Assembly (NCBI RefSeq): GCF_017948455.1
Contig: NZ_JAFFSU010000002.1
Coordinates: 248,001-312,000 of the forward strand
Source: Streptomyces sp. GESEQ-4
GTDB taxonomy: Bacteria > Actinomycetota > Actinomycetes > Streptomycetales > Streptomycetaceae
Reading direction: 5' to 3'
DNA: 64,000 nucleotides
Of the stretch, positions 10,088-19,360 are shown piece after piece. The translations under genes and the position numbers were made by a program. Each line of letters opens with the position of its first letter. Position 1 is the first letter of the stretch. Below the pieces are notes generated by a model. The model worked only from the letters and a program-made list of their open reading frames with translations, was not told the origin of the DNA and ran no database searches.

Positions 10088-11532
10088 CGGGCCCAGTCGA
10101 CGGTGAAGACGTTGGCGATGTCGCTGGGCAGGGAGGACGGGACGGTGATGTTGATCTTTCCGTCACCGCGGGTCCATCTCAGACTGCCGCTCTTGCCGAG
10201 CAGCCGGATCCGGGAAGTGGCGCTGATGGGGATGTCGCCGGGCACCGAGAGGGTGCCGCTGGGCGCGCCCAGCACGATGATGTTGAACTTGCCCGGGGAG
10301 ACGGTGTAGCGGATGCCGAGCGGGCTGCCCTCCTCCTCCGCCCGCACCCAGGGCGTCGACCCGTAGATCGCCGGGCCGTTGACCTTCAGCCAGGCGCCGA
10401 TGTCCCGCAGCCGCTCCTGCATGATCTCGGGGATCGTGCCGTCCGGCCTGGGACCGATGTTGAGCAGCAGGTTGCCGTTCTTGCTGACCACGTCTGCGAG
10501 CAGCTGGATCAGGAACTCGGAGGTCTTGTAGTCCTCGTCCGGCTCGTGCTTGTTGTAGCCCCAGGAGTAGCCCATGGTCATGCAGCACTCCCACTTCTGC
10601 GGATCCATCGTGGGGTTGGTGCGCTGCTCGTACGTCGCGAAGTCGAAGTGGGTGTCGAACCGGTCGTTGATCACCACGCCCTTGGGGTGCTTACGGTTCT
10701 TGGCCTGGTTGTAGTAGTGGGCCAGGGGTTCCTCGCTGCGCCACGGCGGTTCGCCGGTGGGCCGGAACCACTGTCCGTCGGCCCAGAGCAGTTCCGGGTC
10801 GTACCGGTCGATGATCTCGTACAGCTGCTTGAGCTCGTAGTCGCCGATGTAGTCCTGGACCGGCTTGTAGCCGGTCATCGGGATTTCCTCGTCGGTGTAG
10901 AAGTTGCGCATCGGCCGGCCGATCGCCGGGTTGAAGTACTCGCCGAGCGAGTAGTACAGGCCCGGGCGCACGGTGCCGCGCTTGCGGGCCGCGGTCATCA
11001 GCTCACCGACGAGGTCGCGCTTCGGGCCGTACGCCACGGAGTGACGGTCCGTCACCTTGCTGGGATAGAGGGCGAATCCGTCATGGTGCTTGCTGGTCAG
11101 CGCGAAGTACTCGGCGCCCGCCTGCTCGAACAGCTTCACCCAGGCGTCGGGATCGTACTTCTCGGCCTTGAACTGCGGGATGAGGTCGTCGTAGGTGACG
11201 TCCTCGCCGTAGGTGTCGCGGTGGTACTTCCACTCGGCGGTGTCCTTGGTGCTCTGGTACCAGAGGTACCACTCGGAGGCGCTTCTCGGCGTCGCGCCGG
11301 CGATCACCGAGTAGATGCCCCAGTGGACGAAGATGCCGAACTTGGCGTCCTTGTACCAGCGCGGCACGGGATGGGTGTCGAGGGACGCCTTGGTGGGCTG
11401 GTAGTCGGGTATGCCCGGGGCGCCGGACACAGCGCTGTGCGCGAGCGCATGGGCGGTGCCGGGCGGGGCGAGCAGCACCGCGCCGCCGAGGGCGGCCGCG
11501 GTGGTCATGAAGTGTCTGCGGTCGACTGCCAT
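10084..11532 (-). CDS. Tat-exported GH29 alpha-L-fucosidase
   Basis: 482-aa retaining alpha-L-fucosidase releasing terminal fucose from glycans. The N-terminus holds a twin-arginine motif (VDRRHFMTTAAA) and cleavage is likely near residue 29. The GH29 barrel shows FGIFVHWG (65-72), SKHHDGFALYPS (147-158) and LLWADGQWF (248-256), where Asp252 is the expected nucleophile. A C-terminal beta domain follows. I chose the ATG at 11532 because GAAAGG precedes it with good spacing; an in-frame GTG at 11547 overlaps the SGNH stop and would add five residues. It lies 11 bp after the SGNH gene, and its TGA overlaps the next start. Confidence 0.93.
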   Translation of the reverse strand: MAVDRRHFMTTAAALGGAVLLAPPGTAHALAHSAVSGAPGIPDYQPTKASLDTHPVPRWYKDAKFGIFVHWGIYSVIAGATPRSASEWYLWYQSTKDTAEWKYHRDTYGEDVTYDDLIPQFKAEKYDPDAWVKLFEQAGAEYFALTSKHHDGFALYPSKVTDRHSVAYGPKRDLVGELMTAARKRGTVRPGLYYSLGEYFNPAIGRPMRNFYTDEEIPMTGYKPVQDYIGDYELKQLYEIIDRYDPELLWADGQWFRPTGEPPWRSEEPLAHYYNQAKNRKHPKGVVINDRFDTHFDFATYEQRTNPTMDPQKWECCMTMGYSWGYNKHEPDEDYKTSEFLIQLLADVVSKNGNLLLNIGPRPDGTIPEIMQERLRDIGAWLKVNGPAIYGSTPWVRAEEEGSPLGIRYTVSPGKFNIIVLGAPSGTLSVPGDIPISATSRIRLLGKSGSLRWTRGDGKINITVPSSLPSDIANVFTVDWAR

Positions 11533-11543
11533 GAATGTGCCTT

Positions 11544-13694
11544 TCACTCGTGCGTGGAGAAGGAGTCGAAGAGCGCTGTCGTGATCTGGTCGGGGTAGTT
11601 GAGGTTGACGGCGCTCGCGACCAGCCCGGCGTCGCCGGTGCCGCTCGCGGACGGCACGGTGGCGGTGGCGACCTGCTGCCAGGCGGTGCCGTCTGAACTG
11701 GCGTACGCGCTGTAGGCGGAGCCGCCGCGGACGAGCTTCAGCCAGGCGGGGTGGTACGAACTGCCGCCCCCGGCCCAGGTGTCGAGCTTCCCGTCGCCGT
11801 CGCTGTCGGTCAGGAACTCCAGGCCGAACTGCGCGGACATGGTGAGCACGGCGTAGCCGCCCGCCTCCGGTGCGGTGAGGTCGTTGGCGACGGCGATCCC
11901 CGCCTTGGCGGACGGGCCGCTGCCGGTCTGACCGGCGACCCGGGCGGTCACCGTGCTGGACGGCGGCGCGGCGTCGGCGAGGTAGACCGCCGCCTTCTCG
12001 TCTTTCCAGCCGGACAGGTCCTGGCCGCCCGCCCAGATCGCGAACTGGGCGCCGTTCTGCGCGTATTGGGGCTGTTCGGTGGTGGTGGCGGTCGTCAGGT
12101 ACGGCGCCCGCACCTCGGACGGAGCGGGGGCCACCGTCGCGTCCACGCTGTCGGAGTCGCGCCGTGTACGGCCGTCCTGGACGAAGGACGTGCGTACGCT
12201 GATCTCGTGGGTGCCCCAGGCCGCGTCGGCCGCGGGGGTCACCGTCCAGGTGACGGTGGCGCTGTCGCCCGGGGCGAGGGAGCGTGTCCGCGTGCTGCCG
12301 GCCGGTTCGGCGGACCAGCCGTCGGGGAGATCGAGACGGGTGCTGACCTGGGTGACCTTTGTGGGGCCGGTGTTGGTTACGGTCGACATGATTTCCGTGC
12401 CGTCGCCCCCGGCTTGCAGGGTCGGCCGGTACGGGGTGAGCCGGACGCGTGCCGACGGGCAGTCGCGGGCCGCCCCCAGGGTGGTGAGGTCGACGGCGTC
12501 GGCGAACGCCTTCATGCCGGTGTCGTTGGGATGCAGATGGTCACCGGAGTCGAACGCGGCGGCGTACCGGGTGGGGTCCTCCGGGTCCCGTACCGCCTTG
12601 TCGAAGTCGGCGTAGTCGTCGAAGACCCCGCCGGAGTCGCGGACGAACGCGTTGACCTTCTGCCGGTCGGCCTCCTTGGCCTCGGTCCACCAGTCGCCCC
12701 AGCCGCGATACGGGACGACGGTCGCGCCGATCACGCGCATCCCGCGGGCGTGGGCCCGCCGCGCGATCTCCTTCATGCCGTCGATCACCTGGTCGCCGGT
12801 GGCGCCGCCCCAGCTCAGGTCGTTGACGCCCTCGAACAGGACCACCGTCCGGGCGCCCGGCTGCGACAGCACGTCGCGTTCCAGCCGGTCCAGCGCCGAC
12901 GGGTTGCCGTCCACGCCGGCCGTGATCCGGTTGCCGCTGATGCCCTCGTTCAGCACTCCGGCGGTGGTCAAGCAGGCTGACAGCCGCCCCGCCAGATAGT
13001 CGGGCCAGCGCCGGTTGGCGTTCGCCGTGGAGGACGCCCCGTCGGTGATGGAGTCGCCGAGCGCCACCACGGCGCCTGCCGTGTCACCACCCTGTACGTC
13101 GACACCAGTCAGGAACGGGAAGGTGGAATCGGTCCGGGTGAAGGCGTCCCCGTCGGCGTCCGAGGCGTGGTCGCCGCCGCCGTCGGGCGTCCAATAGACG
13201 GTCTGGAGGCCCATCCAGTGCTGGCTTATGTGGGTGAGCCGGCCGGGGAAGTACAGGCTGACGACCAGGTCGCTGCGGGCCGGCACGGGGACCCGGACGG
13301 CATCGCTCACCGCCTGCTCCCCGGCGGCGATGGTCACCTCGTCCTTGCCGCCGAACCGCAGCTCGTACGGCTTCGCGACGGCCGAGCCGCCGTCACTGCG
13401 CCCCACGGTCGCGTGCCCGATCGTCACCGGCTCGGTCGTGAAGCCGTTGGTCAGGCGGATGCGTACGTTCGACCCGCCGGCGCTCACCCGCACCGGTATC
13501 CGTACGGTCACCTCCGAGGTGCTCGGGTCGTACGAGGCGTGCTGTGCGGTCGCCCAAGTCCCTGTCCACTCCGGCTGCTTGGTCTCGGCCGCGGCCGGAG
13601 TCGCCGGGAGCAGGGCAGCCAGGACGGCGGCCACGGCCGAGATGAGGGCCACGAGTCTTCGGTGTCCACGCGGGCGTCCAAGCGGTCCAAGCAC
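11544..13694 (-). CDS. Secreted SGNH/GDSL hydrolase with NEW3 and concanavalin-like modules
   Basis: 716-aa exported esterase-type protein. A Sec signal peptide ends at AAA (about 36). The SGNH domain spans about 40-405, with nucleophile Ser215 in LGDSITDG, an NEGISGNRI block, FEGVNDLS and the catalytic Asp/His in DHLHPND. An NEW3-like sandwich (about 415-525) and the operon's typical concanavalin-like module (about 535-716) follow. The GTG at 13694 has GAGGAA upstream. Within an operon of exo-glycosidases, removal of acetyl or other ester groups that block glycan trimming is the likely role, but the substrate is unknown. The upstream GH31 ends 12 bp before it. Confidence 0.88.
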   Translation of the reverse strand: MLGPLGRPRGHRRLVALISAVAAVLAALLPATPAAAETKQPEWTGTWATAQHASYDPSTSEVTVRIPVRVSAGGSNVRIRLTNGFTTEPVTIGHATVGRSDGGSAVAKPYELRFGGKDEVTIAAGEQAVSDAVRVPVPARSDLVVSLYFPGRLTHISQHWMGLQTVYWTPDGGGDHASDADGDAFTRTDSTFPFLTGVDVQGGDTAGAVVALGDSITDGASSTANANRRWPDYLAGRLSACLTTAGVLNEGISGNRITAGVDGNPSALDRLERDVLSQPGARTVVLFEGVNDLSWGGATGDQVIDGMKEIARRAHARGMRVIGATVVPYRGWGDWWTEAKEADRQKVNAFVRDSGGVFDDYADFDKAVRDPEDPTRYAAAFDSGDHLHPNDTGMKAFADAVDLTTLGAARDCPSARVRLTPYRPTLQAGGDGTEIMSTVTNTGPTKVTQVSTRLDLPDGWSAEPAGSTRTRSLAPGDSATVTWTVTPAADAAWGTHEISVRTSFVQDGRTRRDSDSVDATVAPAPSEVRAPYLTTATTTEQPQYAQNGAQFAIWAGGQDLSGWKDEKAAVYLADAAPPSSTVTARVAGQTGSGPSAKAGIAVANDLTAPEAGGYAVLTMSAQFGLEFLTDSDGDGKLDTWAGGGSSYHPAWLKLVRGGSAYSAYASSDGTAWQQVATATVPSASGTGDAGLVASAVNLNYPDQITTALFDSFSTHE

Positions 13695-13706
13695 AGGTCT
13701 TCCTCG

Positions 13707-15710
13707 TTACCGTTCCGCGCCGGTGCGCGCGAGCGCCTGGTACGCCTTGGTGGCGCCCTTGGCCTTGAGGTTCACGAACGCCGGGGTCACCCCGAGCGGG
13801 GCCGCGTATCCCTTGAGCGTCACGGGACCGCGGACGACCTTGCTGTTGGTGACGTCGCGCCACGTTCCGGACGGCAGGAAGACGTCCCGGGTGGTGCCTT
13901 CGTCGAGCTGGGGCGCGGCCAGCACGGCCGGGCCGAGCATCCACTCGTCGGTGACCGTGTAACTCGCCGCTTCCTTCGGGAAGTCGAAGAAAAGCGGTCG
14001 CATGATCGGATCACCGGTCTTCAGCGTCTGCTGCACCTGGTCCCAGATGTACGGGGCCAGCCGCTCGTGCGTCGCGATGGCCGACCGGTAGAGCTCGACC
14101 GTCTCCGCGTCGTAGCCGACCCACTCACCCGTCGTCGCGTCCCGTACACCGGTGGGCGAGGTCGAGGCGTACATCAGTGGCATCAGGGAAGCCGCCTGCG
14201 CCCAGCGGGCCAGGACCTCCTTGGTCGGCGGCGGGTAGCTGAGGGAGCCGCCGATCATGTCGGTCTCGACGAAGGGGTAACCGATCGTCGAGACCGCCAA
14301 GTTGGCCGACACCGCGGCGCGGAGCCCCGCGAAGGTGGTCGGCTTGTCGGCCGTGCGGGTGGCGAAGCCCTTGGCCTGCGCGGCGTTCCACGCGACCCGC
14401 AGCCCGGCGCCCTGCTGATCGAACTCGTCGGCCAGCTCGGTGCCGTACTTCACGTAGTCGGTGCGGGTCGCCCCCGGATAGGGGGCGCACCGGTCGTCGA
14501 AGAAGGCGGTGTCGAACTTGAACCCGGCGACCCCCAACTCACGCGTCTGCGCGTGGAGATCGTCGGTGTACCACTGCCGCGCGGCCGGGTTCGCCAGGTC
14601 GATCAGCCCGGTCTGCCGGCCGTTCCACCAGGTGAACAGGCACGGCTTGGACGGGTCGGACGGGTCCTTCAGCAGGTACCCGTTGTCGACGGCTTCGGAG
14701 AAGTTGGCGGCGGTCTCGGGCATGTACAGGCCCGTCCACATGCCGAGGTCGAAGCCGAGGCGGTCGAGTTGCTCGGACAGGGCGGGCAGATCGGGGAAGC
14801 GTTCGCCGAAGTCGGCGGCGATCACGCTCTCCTCGATCTGCACCGCGTGCCCGCCGAGCCCGGCGCCGGCCAGCGCGCGGGCCCAGTCGAGGACGTTCTC
14901 CTGGGTCTGCTCGCCGTAGAGCTGGGCCCAGGAGTTCCACAGCGGGGTGGCGTACTGCTCGTAGGAGGTGTCGGAGCGCTCAGGCTTGCCGACCAGCGCG
15001 ATGTGGTCGCGGTACACCTCGGCCGGGGTGTCCTCGACGAACACGGTGGAGGCGGCGGGCCGTTCACCGGTGACGGTGAACTCGCCGAGCCCGTTGCCGC
15101 CGGAGTTGATCCGCACGTCCATGGGGTCGTTCGTGTCCGCCCGCAGCCCGGTGGCGCTGGAGGTGTACCAGAAGGGGGAGACCACCTGGTACGACGCCGG
15201 GCTGAACCCGGTGTCCACCAGCTGCCCGGAGTCCAGTGGCCACGGCTGGACCGTCTGGTCGCTGTTCTCGCCGTGGCCGTACCAGTGCCCGGCGCTGCTG
15301 AGGTCGTACGCCGTGCTGAGCGCGTCGGCCCGGGCGCCCGAGAGGGACCAGTTCACGTCGTACCGGTCGGAGCGCAGGGTGATCCGCAGATCGACGGTAA
15401 CGCCAGGCAGGTCGGTGGCGGCGGTGACGCGCAGGGTGTTGCCGTCACGGGTGCTGCCGGTGACCTCCCGGACGACGTGCCAGTCGGCGCCGGTCCGAAA
15501 TCGGAACGCTTCGGGCGCGGTGGCCAGTACGGTCCGGCCGGCCCGCACCGTGGTGAGGGCCAACCGGTCGGTGGTGAGCCGCAGTTCGTAGCTGCGCGTC
15601 GCGAAGGTGATCGGCCCTGAGTCGGCTGCCGCCGGGGCCGTGCCGAGCAGCGGGGCTGCCAGCACCAGCGCCGCCGAGCCGCAGCAGACGACTCGTCTCA
15701 CCGTGGGCAT
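13707..15710 (-). CDS. Secreted GH31-family glycosidase (short paralogue)
   Basis: 667-aa exported GH31 enzyme. A Sec signal peptide ends near AAA (29). The catalytic barrel shows GFKFDTAFF with likely nucleophile Asp400, and PFVETDMIGGS with likely acid/base Asp484. The DMIGG form is shared with MYORG-like GH31 alpha-galactosidases. Alpha-galactosidase, alpha-GalNAcase or alpha-glucosidase activity are all possible. It is a clear paralogue of the long GH31 at 21355-24381 but has QIEES at 291-295 where that protein has QLDDK, a position expected to touch substrate, and it lacks the C-terminal accessory modules. Its ATG shares one base with the GH35 stop (TGATG), indicating translational coupling. 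Confidence 0.85.
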   Translation of the reverse strand: MPTVRRVVCCGSAALVLAAPLLGTAPAAADSGPITFATRSYELRLTTDRLALTTVRAGRTVLATAPEAFRFRTGADWHVVREVTGSTRDGNTLRVTAATDLPGVTVDLRITLRSDRYDVNWSLSGARADALSTAYDLSSAGHWYGHGENSDQTVQPWPLDSGQLVDTGFSPASYQVVSPFWYTSSATGLRADTNDPMDVRINSGGNGLGEFTVTGERPAASTVFVEDTPAEVYRDHIALVGKPERSDTSYEQYATPLWNSWAQLYGEQTQENVLDWARALAGAGLGGHAVQIEESVIAADFGERFPDLPALSEQLDRLGFDLGMWTGLYMPETAANFSEAVDNGYLLKDPSDPSKPCLFTWWNGRQTGLIDLANPAARQWYTDDLHAQTRELGVAGFKFDTAFFDDRCAPYPGATRTDYVKYGTELADEFDQQGAGLRVAWNAAQAKGFATRTADKPTTFAGLRAAVSANLAVSTIGYPFVETDMIGGSLSYPPPTKEVLARWAQAASLMPLMYASTSPTGVRDATTGEWVGYDAETVELYRSAIATHERLAPYIWDQVQQTLKTGDPIMRPLFFDFPKEAASYTVTDEWMLGPAVLAAPQLDEGTTRDVFLPSGTWRDVTNSKVVRGPVTLKGYAAPLGVTPAFVNLKAKGATKAYQALARTGAER

Positions 15711-18700
15711 CAGGCACCGCCGCCGCAGGTCAGCTTGGCGTCCGCCCAGTCGGCGTGGTCCGTGGACACATCGCCGTCGCCGTCGACCAGCAGGTCCAGC
15801 CAGCGGGCGCCGGTCACGTCCACGTCGACCGCGGTGCCGCCGTCGGAGCCGTACAGGACCGGGGTGGTGGCAAGGGTGCGGCCGTCGGCGATCACCTCGA
15901 AGGAGACGCTGCCGTTGTCACCGACCTCGTCGTCCACCCCGGCGGTCGCGGTGAACCGGGTGCAGCCGCCGCCGAGATAGACCCGGACCTGGCTGTTCGC
16001 GTGCACGCCGAGTCCCTTGTCGTACGTGGTGCCGCCGACCGAGAGCGTCCGCCCGTCACCCGCCGCGGACTCGCCGTTGGAGGCGTCCTTCTCCACCGGG
16101 CCCCAGCCGTTGACCGCCTTGACCAGGGTCAGGTCGCTCACATGGGCGTCGGCGGACAGCCCGGACGGTGGCACCTGCACGGCCCGCTCGCCGGTTACGG
16201 TGCCCGGACGGCCGGGCTGGGTGAGCTTGGCGGTCGCCGACAGGACGGCGTAGTGGACCGGGTCGCCCGGCGGGGTGACGGTGTAGGCCGCGGTCACCGT
16301 GTCGCCGGGCCGCACCCGGGCGAAACGGGTGGTGTCGTCGGTGGTCGCGGTCCAGCCGTCCGGGACCTTCAGTGCCAGCTCGACGTTCCGGGCGGTCGGC
16401 GCGTCCTTCGGCACGGTGACGCTGACGGGGACCTCGGCGGCGGTGCCGGTGCTCAGGAACGGCTCGGCGTCGACGGTGACTTGGGCGCCCGCGGACGGCA
16501 TGGCGTACGTCTTGGCGTCGTACGAGCGCGCGGCCACCGTACCGATCTTGATCCCGCCCGCCGAGGCGCCGAGATCGACGAGCTTCGCCGAACCCGGGCC
16601 CGCTCCGGCCTCGGTGGACCACACGGCCAGGGCGATGGTGTTGCTGCCCCGCTCGCGCAGGAGGCCCTTGGGGATGACGAACCGTGTCTGCGGTCCGGTG
16701 TCCGGCAGATAACGGCCGATCAGCCAGCCGTTGACGAAGATCTGCGCCCGGTAGCCGGTGCCGCCGCCTTCCGCCTCGGCGAGATCGAGTGCGATCGCGT
16801 TGTCCTGGCCCTGCGGCAGATCGAGCCGCGCGGAGGTGCGGTACCAGCGCACGCCCGGCCCGGTCTTCCCACTCTGCTCTGCGAGGGTGGCGCGCTTCCA
16901 GCCGGCGTCGGGGTAAACCGCCAGCGACCAGCCGGCCCGCTCCCCGTACAGCCCGCCGTTGTTGTACGGGCCCCGGGCCGTGTCGACCGGGTCCTCGCCA
17001 CCCCGGCTGCCCTGGATCTTCCAGGTGAGGGTGGAGGCCCCGCCGATCACCTCGGCGCCGAGCAGGCCTCGCGGCTCCTTGGAGTAGTCGTGGCCCCATT
17101 CCTCGTTGTGGCCCGCGTTCTCCACGAGGACGGAGAGGACATTGTCTGCGCTGTCTCCGCCGGCCTTCAGTGTGCCCGCCGGGATGTCGAAGGTGTGCGC
17201 GCCGTCGCCGGAGCTGCCGAGGTAGCGGCCGTTGAGCCAGACCGCGTACTGGCCGGTCGGGCCGGTGTTGGCGTTCAGCGCGAGCCCCGTCGCCTGGCCC
17301 GTGGTCTTGAACCGGCCGCGGTACCAGACGTTGCCGTGGTGGTATCCGTACTCGTCCATCGCGAGGACCGGGAGCGATCCGGCCAGCTCCGGGTTGTTGG
17401 CGGTGAGACGGTCGGCGGTGGTCCAGGTGGAATCGTCGAAGCCGGGTGCGGACTCCGGCGCCTCCTCCTTGTACTTCCATGTGGTCAGCGCCGGCAGCTC
17501 GACCGGGCGCGGCGCCTGGGTGACGGCGACCTTGCGGCCGTTCCAGGTCACCTTCTTGGCGTCCGCGATGACCTCGATCTTCGCGGCCTTGGTGGAGTCA
17601 CCGGTCAGTTTGAGGGTGCCGCCCGCCAGTTCGGCCGTACGGACGAGGGACGGTCCGCGTACGAGGACCGGGCCCGCGGCCGTGTCCTGCCGCCACCAGT
17701 GGGCCGTCTCGGCGGTGTCGGCGATGAGCAGTTCCAGACCGTTCACCAGCACCCGGGCCATGCCCTTGTGCGTGTAGTTCAGCCGCAGATCGCCGCGTTC
17801 GGCGTCCCAGGTGGTGGTGACATCGCCGTCGAGGACGGTGACCTCGGGCCGCTCGGCGTACCGCAGTACGGTCTCGCCGGCCTCGCCGTCACGCCCGTAC
17901 AGCAGCGCCACGTCCCGGTCGCCGATCCGGGCGTGCGTCATGATCTCCGAGGTGGAGTAGACGAGCCGCTGGTCCTCGCTCAAGTCGTAGCCCGCGACGA
18001 GGAGTTTGGCGTCCCGGCCGTCGACGGTGATCGTGCCCTGCTGCGGTACGCGCGGGTAGTCGCCGTCCGCGCCTTTCAGCGACAGAGTCGTCTCGTCCTT
18101 GTCCTTCACGCGGGTGTCGGCGTGCCGGACGGTGAAGAACTGGGTGCCGTCGTCGGGGTTGACGCGCCGGTCGATGCGCAGGGCGTCGTCGGACGGGACG
18201 GGGCTCTCGGCCTTGTCGGTGCGCGCCAGCGGGGTGACGGAGTTGACCATGTATCCGAGGCGCTTGAACTCCTGGTACTTCTCCGTCAGTTGGCGGGACT
18301 CGTTGATCGGGGCGCCGTAGTCGTACGACGTGTAGACCGCGTTGGGGTCGGCGAGCCAGCCCCAGTTGGTGCCGCCGTACGTCATGTAGAAGGACTGGCC
18401 GCTCACCCCGGCGGCGATGTTCATCTTGCTGAACACCCGGGTGAAGTCGGTCCCGGTGAGTTTCGCGCAGTCCTGGTACCCGGTGCCGCCCCAGGGGTCG
18501 AAGGCGCCGCCCTGTGCCTCCGGGATGATCAGGGGGGACTCGGGCTTCCACTCGTTGACGTACGAGTAGTCGGGCAGGTTCTTCCAGGTGTCGGGGTCCT
18601 TGCAGTCGAAGCCCTGCGGGTAGGCGTCGAAGCCGTAGATGTCCGGGGCGCCCTTGCCGCTGACCCAGTTCTTGTTTGCACCGCCGTCATTGACGAAGGT

Positions 18701-19360
18701 GGGCACGTCGATGCCGTCTTCCTTCGCCCAGTCGATGAGGGTCTGCATGTAGTCGGCGTCCTGACGACCGCCCTGGTACTCGTTCTCGACCTGATAGAGG
18801 ATCACGTTCCCTGTGCCGCGCGTGAGTTGGTGCCGCGCGATGATCGGGTTGATCCGGCTCATCCACTCCCGGGCCGCCTTCATGTATTCCGGCTCGGAGG
18901 TGCGGTTCACGCCGGCCTGCGTCTTCCGCCATGCGGGCATGCCGCCGCCGGAGACCTCCGCGTTGATGTACGGGCCCGGCCGAGCGATCACATACAGGCC
19001 CGCGCGCTCGGCCTCGTCCAGCAGCCGCTCCACGTCACGGGTACCGGTGAAGTCGTACGAGCCCGGCTTGGCCGAGTGATAGCCCCAGTCGAAGTAGAGC
19101 GAGACGGCGTTGAATCCGCCCGCCTTGATCTTCTGCAGTACATCGCGCCACGCGTCGGGGCTGGGCAGACGGAAGTAGTGGAACTCGGCGCCCCAGATGT
19201 ACAGGGGTTTGCCGTCGACCCGCACGGAGTACTGGTCGTAGGTGACGGTGTGCGGGGCCGTCGGCTCCGCCTGAACAGGTGCCGCGGCAGCACCTGCGCT
19301 GGTCAGGGGCATGACAGACAGGGCTCCGGCAAGCAGCAGGGATCTCCACTTACCCCTCAT
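15710..19360 (-). CDS. Secreted GH35 beta-galactosidase with C-terminal NPCBM module
   Basis: 1216-aa exported beta-galactosidase. A signal peptide covers about residues 1-31. The GH35 barrel (about 38-370) has YQVENEY with acid/base Glu194 and IIPEAQGG with nucleophile Glu281. Beta-rich domains follow, then an NEW3-like region, then an NPCBM-type module at about 1080-1216 (GWGPVEKDASNGE, KGLGVHANS). NPCBM modules bind galactose-type sugars in some families. The ATG at 19360 overlaps the GH123 stop as ATGA, and the stop shares a base with the next ATG. The open frame continues upstream through the GH123 region, but MRGKWRSLLLAG is a proper signal-peptide start. Expected to trim beta-linked galactose from the operon's target glycan. 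Confidence 0.92.
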   Translation of the reverse strand: MRGKWRSLLLAGALSVMPLTSAGAAAAPVQAEPTAPHTVTYDQYSVRVDGKPLYIWGAEFHYFRLPSPDAWRDVLQKIKAGGFNAVSLYFDWGYHSAKPGSYDFTGTRDVERLLDEAERAGLYVIARPGPYINAEVSGGGMPAWRKTQAGVNRTSEPEYMKAAREWMSRINPIIARHQLTRGTGNVILYQVENEYQGGRQDADYMQTLIDWAKEDGIDVPTFVNDGGANKNWVSGKGAPDIYGFDAYPQGFDCKDPDTWKNLPDYSYVNEWKPESPLIIPEAQGGAFDPWGGTGYQDCAKLTGTDFTRVFSKMNIAAGVSGQSFYMTYGGTNWGWLADPNAVYTSYDYGAPINESRQLTEKYQEFKRLGYMVNSVTPLARTDKAESPVPSDDALRIDRRVNPDDGTQFFTVRHADTRVKDKDETTLSLKGADGDYPRVPQQGTITVDGRDAKLLVAGYDLSEDQRLVYSTSEIMTHARIGDRDVALLYGRDGEAGETVLRYAERPEVTVLDGDVTTTWDAERGDLRLNYTHKGMARVLVNGLELLIADTAETAHWWRQDTAAGPVLVRGPSLVRTAELAGGTLKLTGDSTKAAKIEVIADAKKVTWNGRKVAVTQAPRPVELPALTTWKYKEEAPESAPGFDDSTWTTADRLTANNPELAGSLPVLAMDEYGYHHGNVWYRGRFKTTGQATGLALNANTGPTGQYAVWLNGRYLGSSGDGAHTFDIPAGTLKAGGDSADNVLSVLVENAGHNEEWGHDYSKEPRGLLGAEVIGGASTLTWKIQGSRGGEDPVDTARGPYNNGGLYGERAGWSLAVYPDAGWKRATLAEQSGKTGPGVRWYRTSARLDLPQGQDNAIALDLAEAEGGGTGYRAQIFVNGWLIGRYLPDTGPQTRFVIPKGLLRERGSNTIALAVWSTEAGAGPGSAKLVDLGASAGGIKIGTVAARSYDAKTYAMPSAGAQVTVDAEPFLSTGTAAEVPVSVTVPKDAPTARNVELALKVPDGWTATTDDTTRFARVRPGDTVTAAYTVTPPGDPVHYAVLSATAKLTQPGRPGTVTGERAVQVPPSGLSADAHVSDLTLVKAVNGWGPVEKDASNGESAAGDGRTLSVGGTTYDKGLGVHANSQVRVYLGGGCTRFTATAGVDDEVGDNGSVSFEVIADGRTLATTPVLYGSDGGTAVDVDVTGARWLDLLVDGDGDVSTDHADWADAKLTCGGGA

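Noticed and set aside
10075..10095. Programmed -1 frameshift fusing GH29 with the accessory protein
   Set aside because: The GTGA overlap allows it in principle, but I see no slippery heptamer; ordinary translational coupling is simpler.
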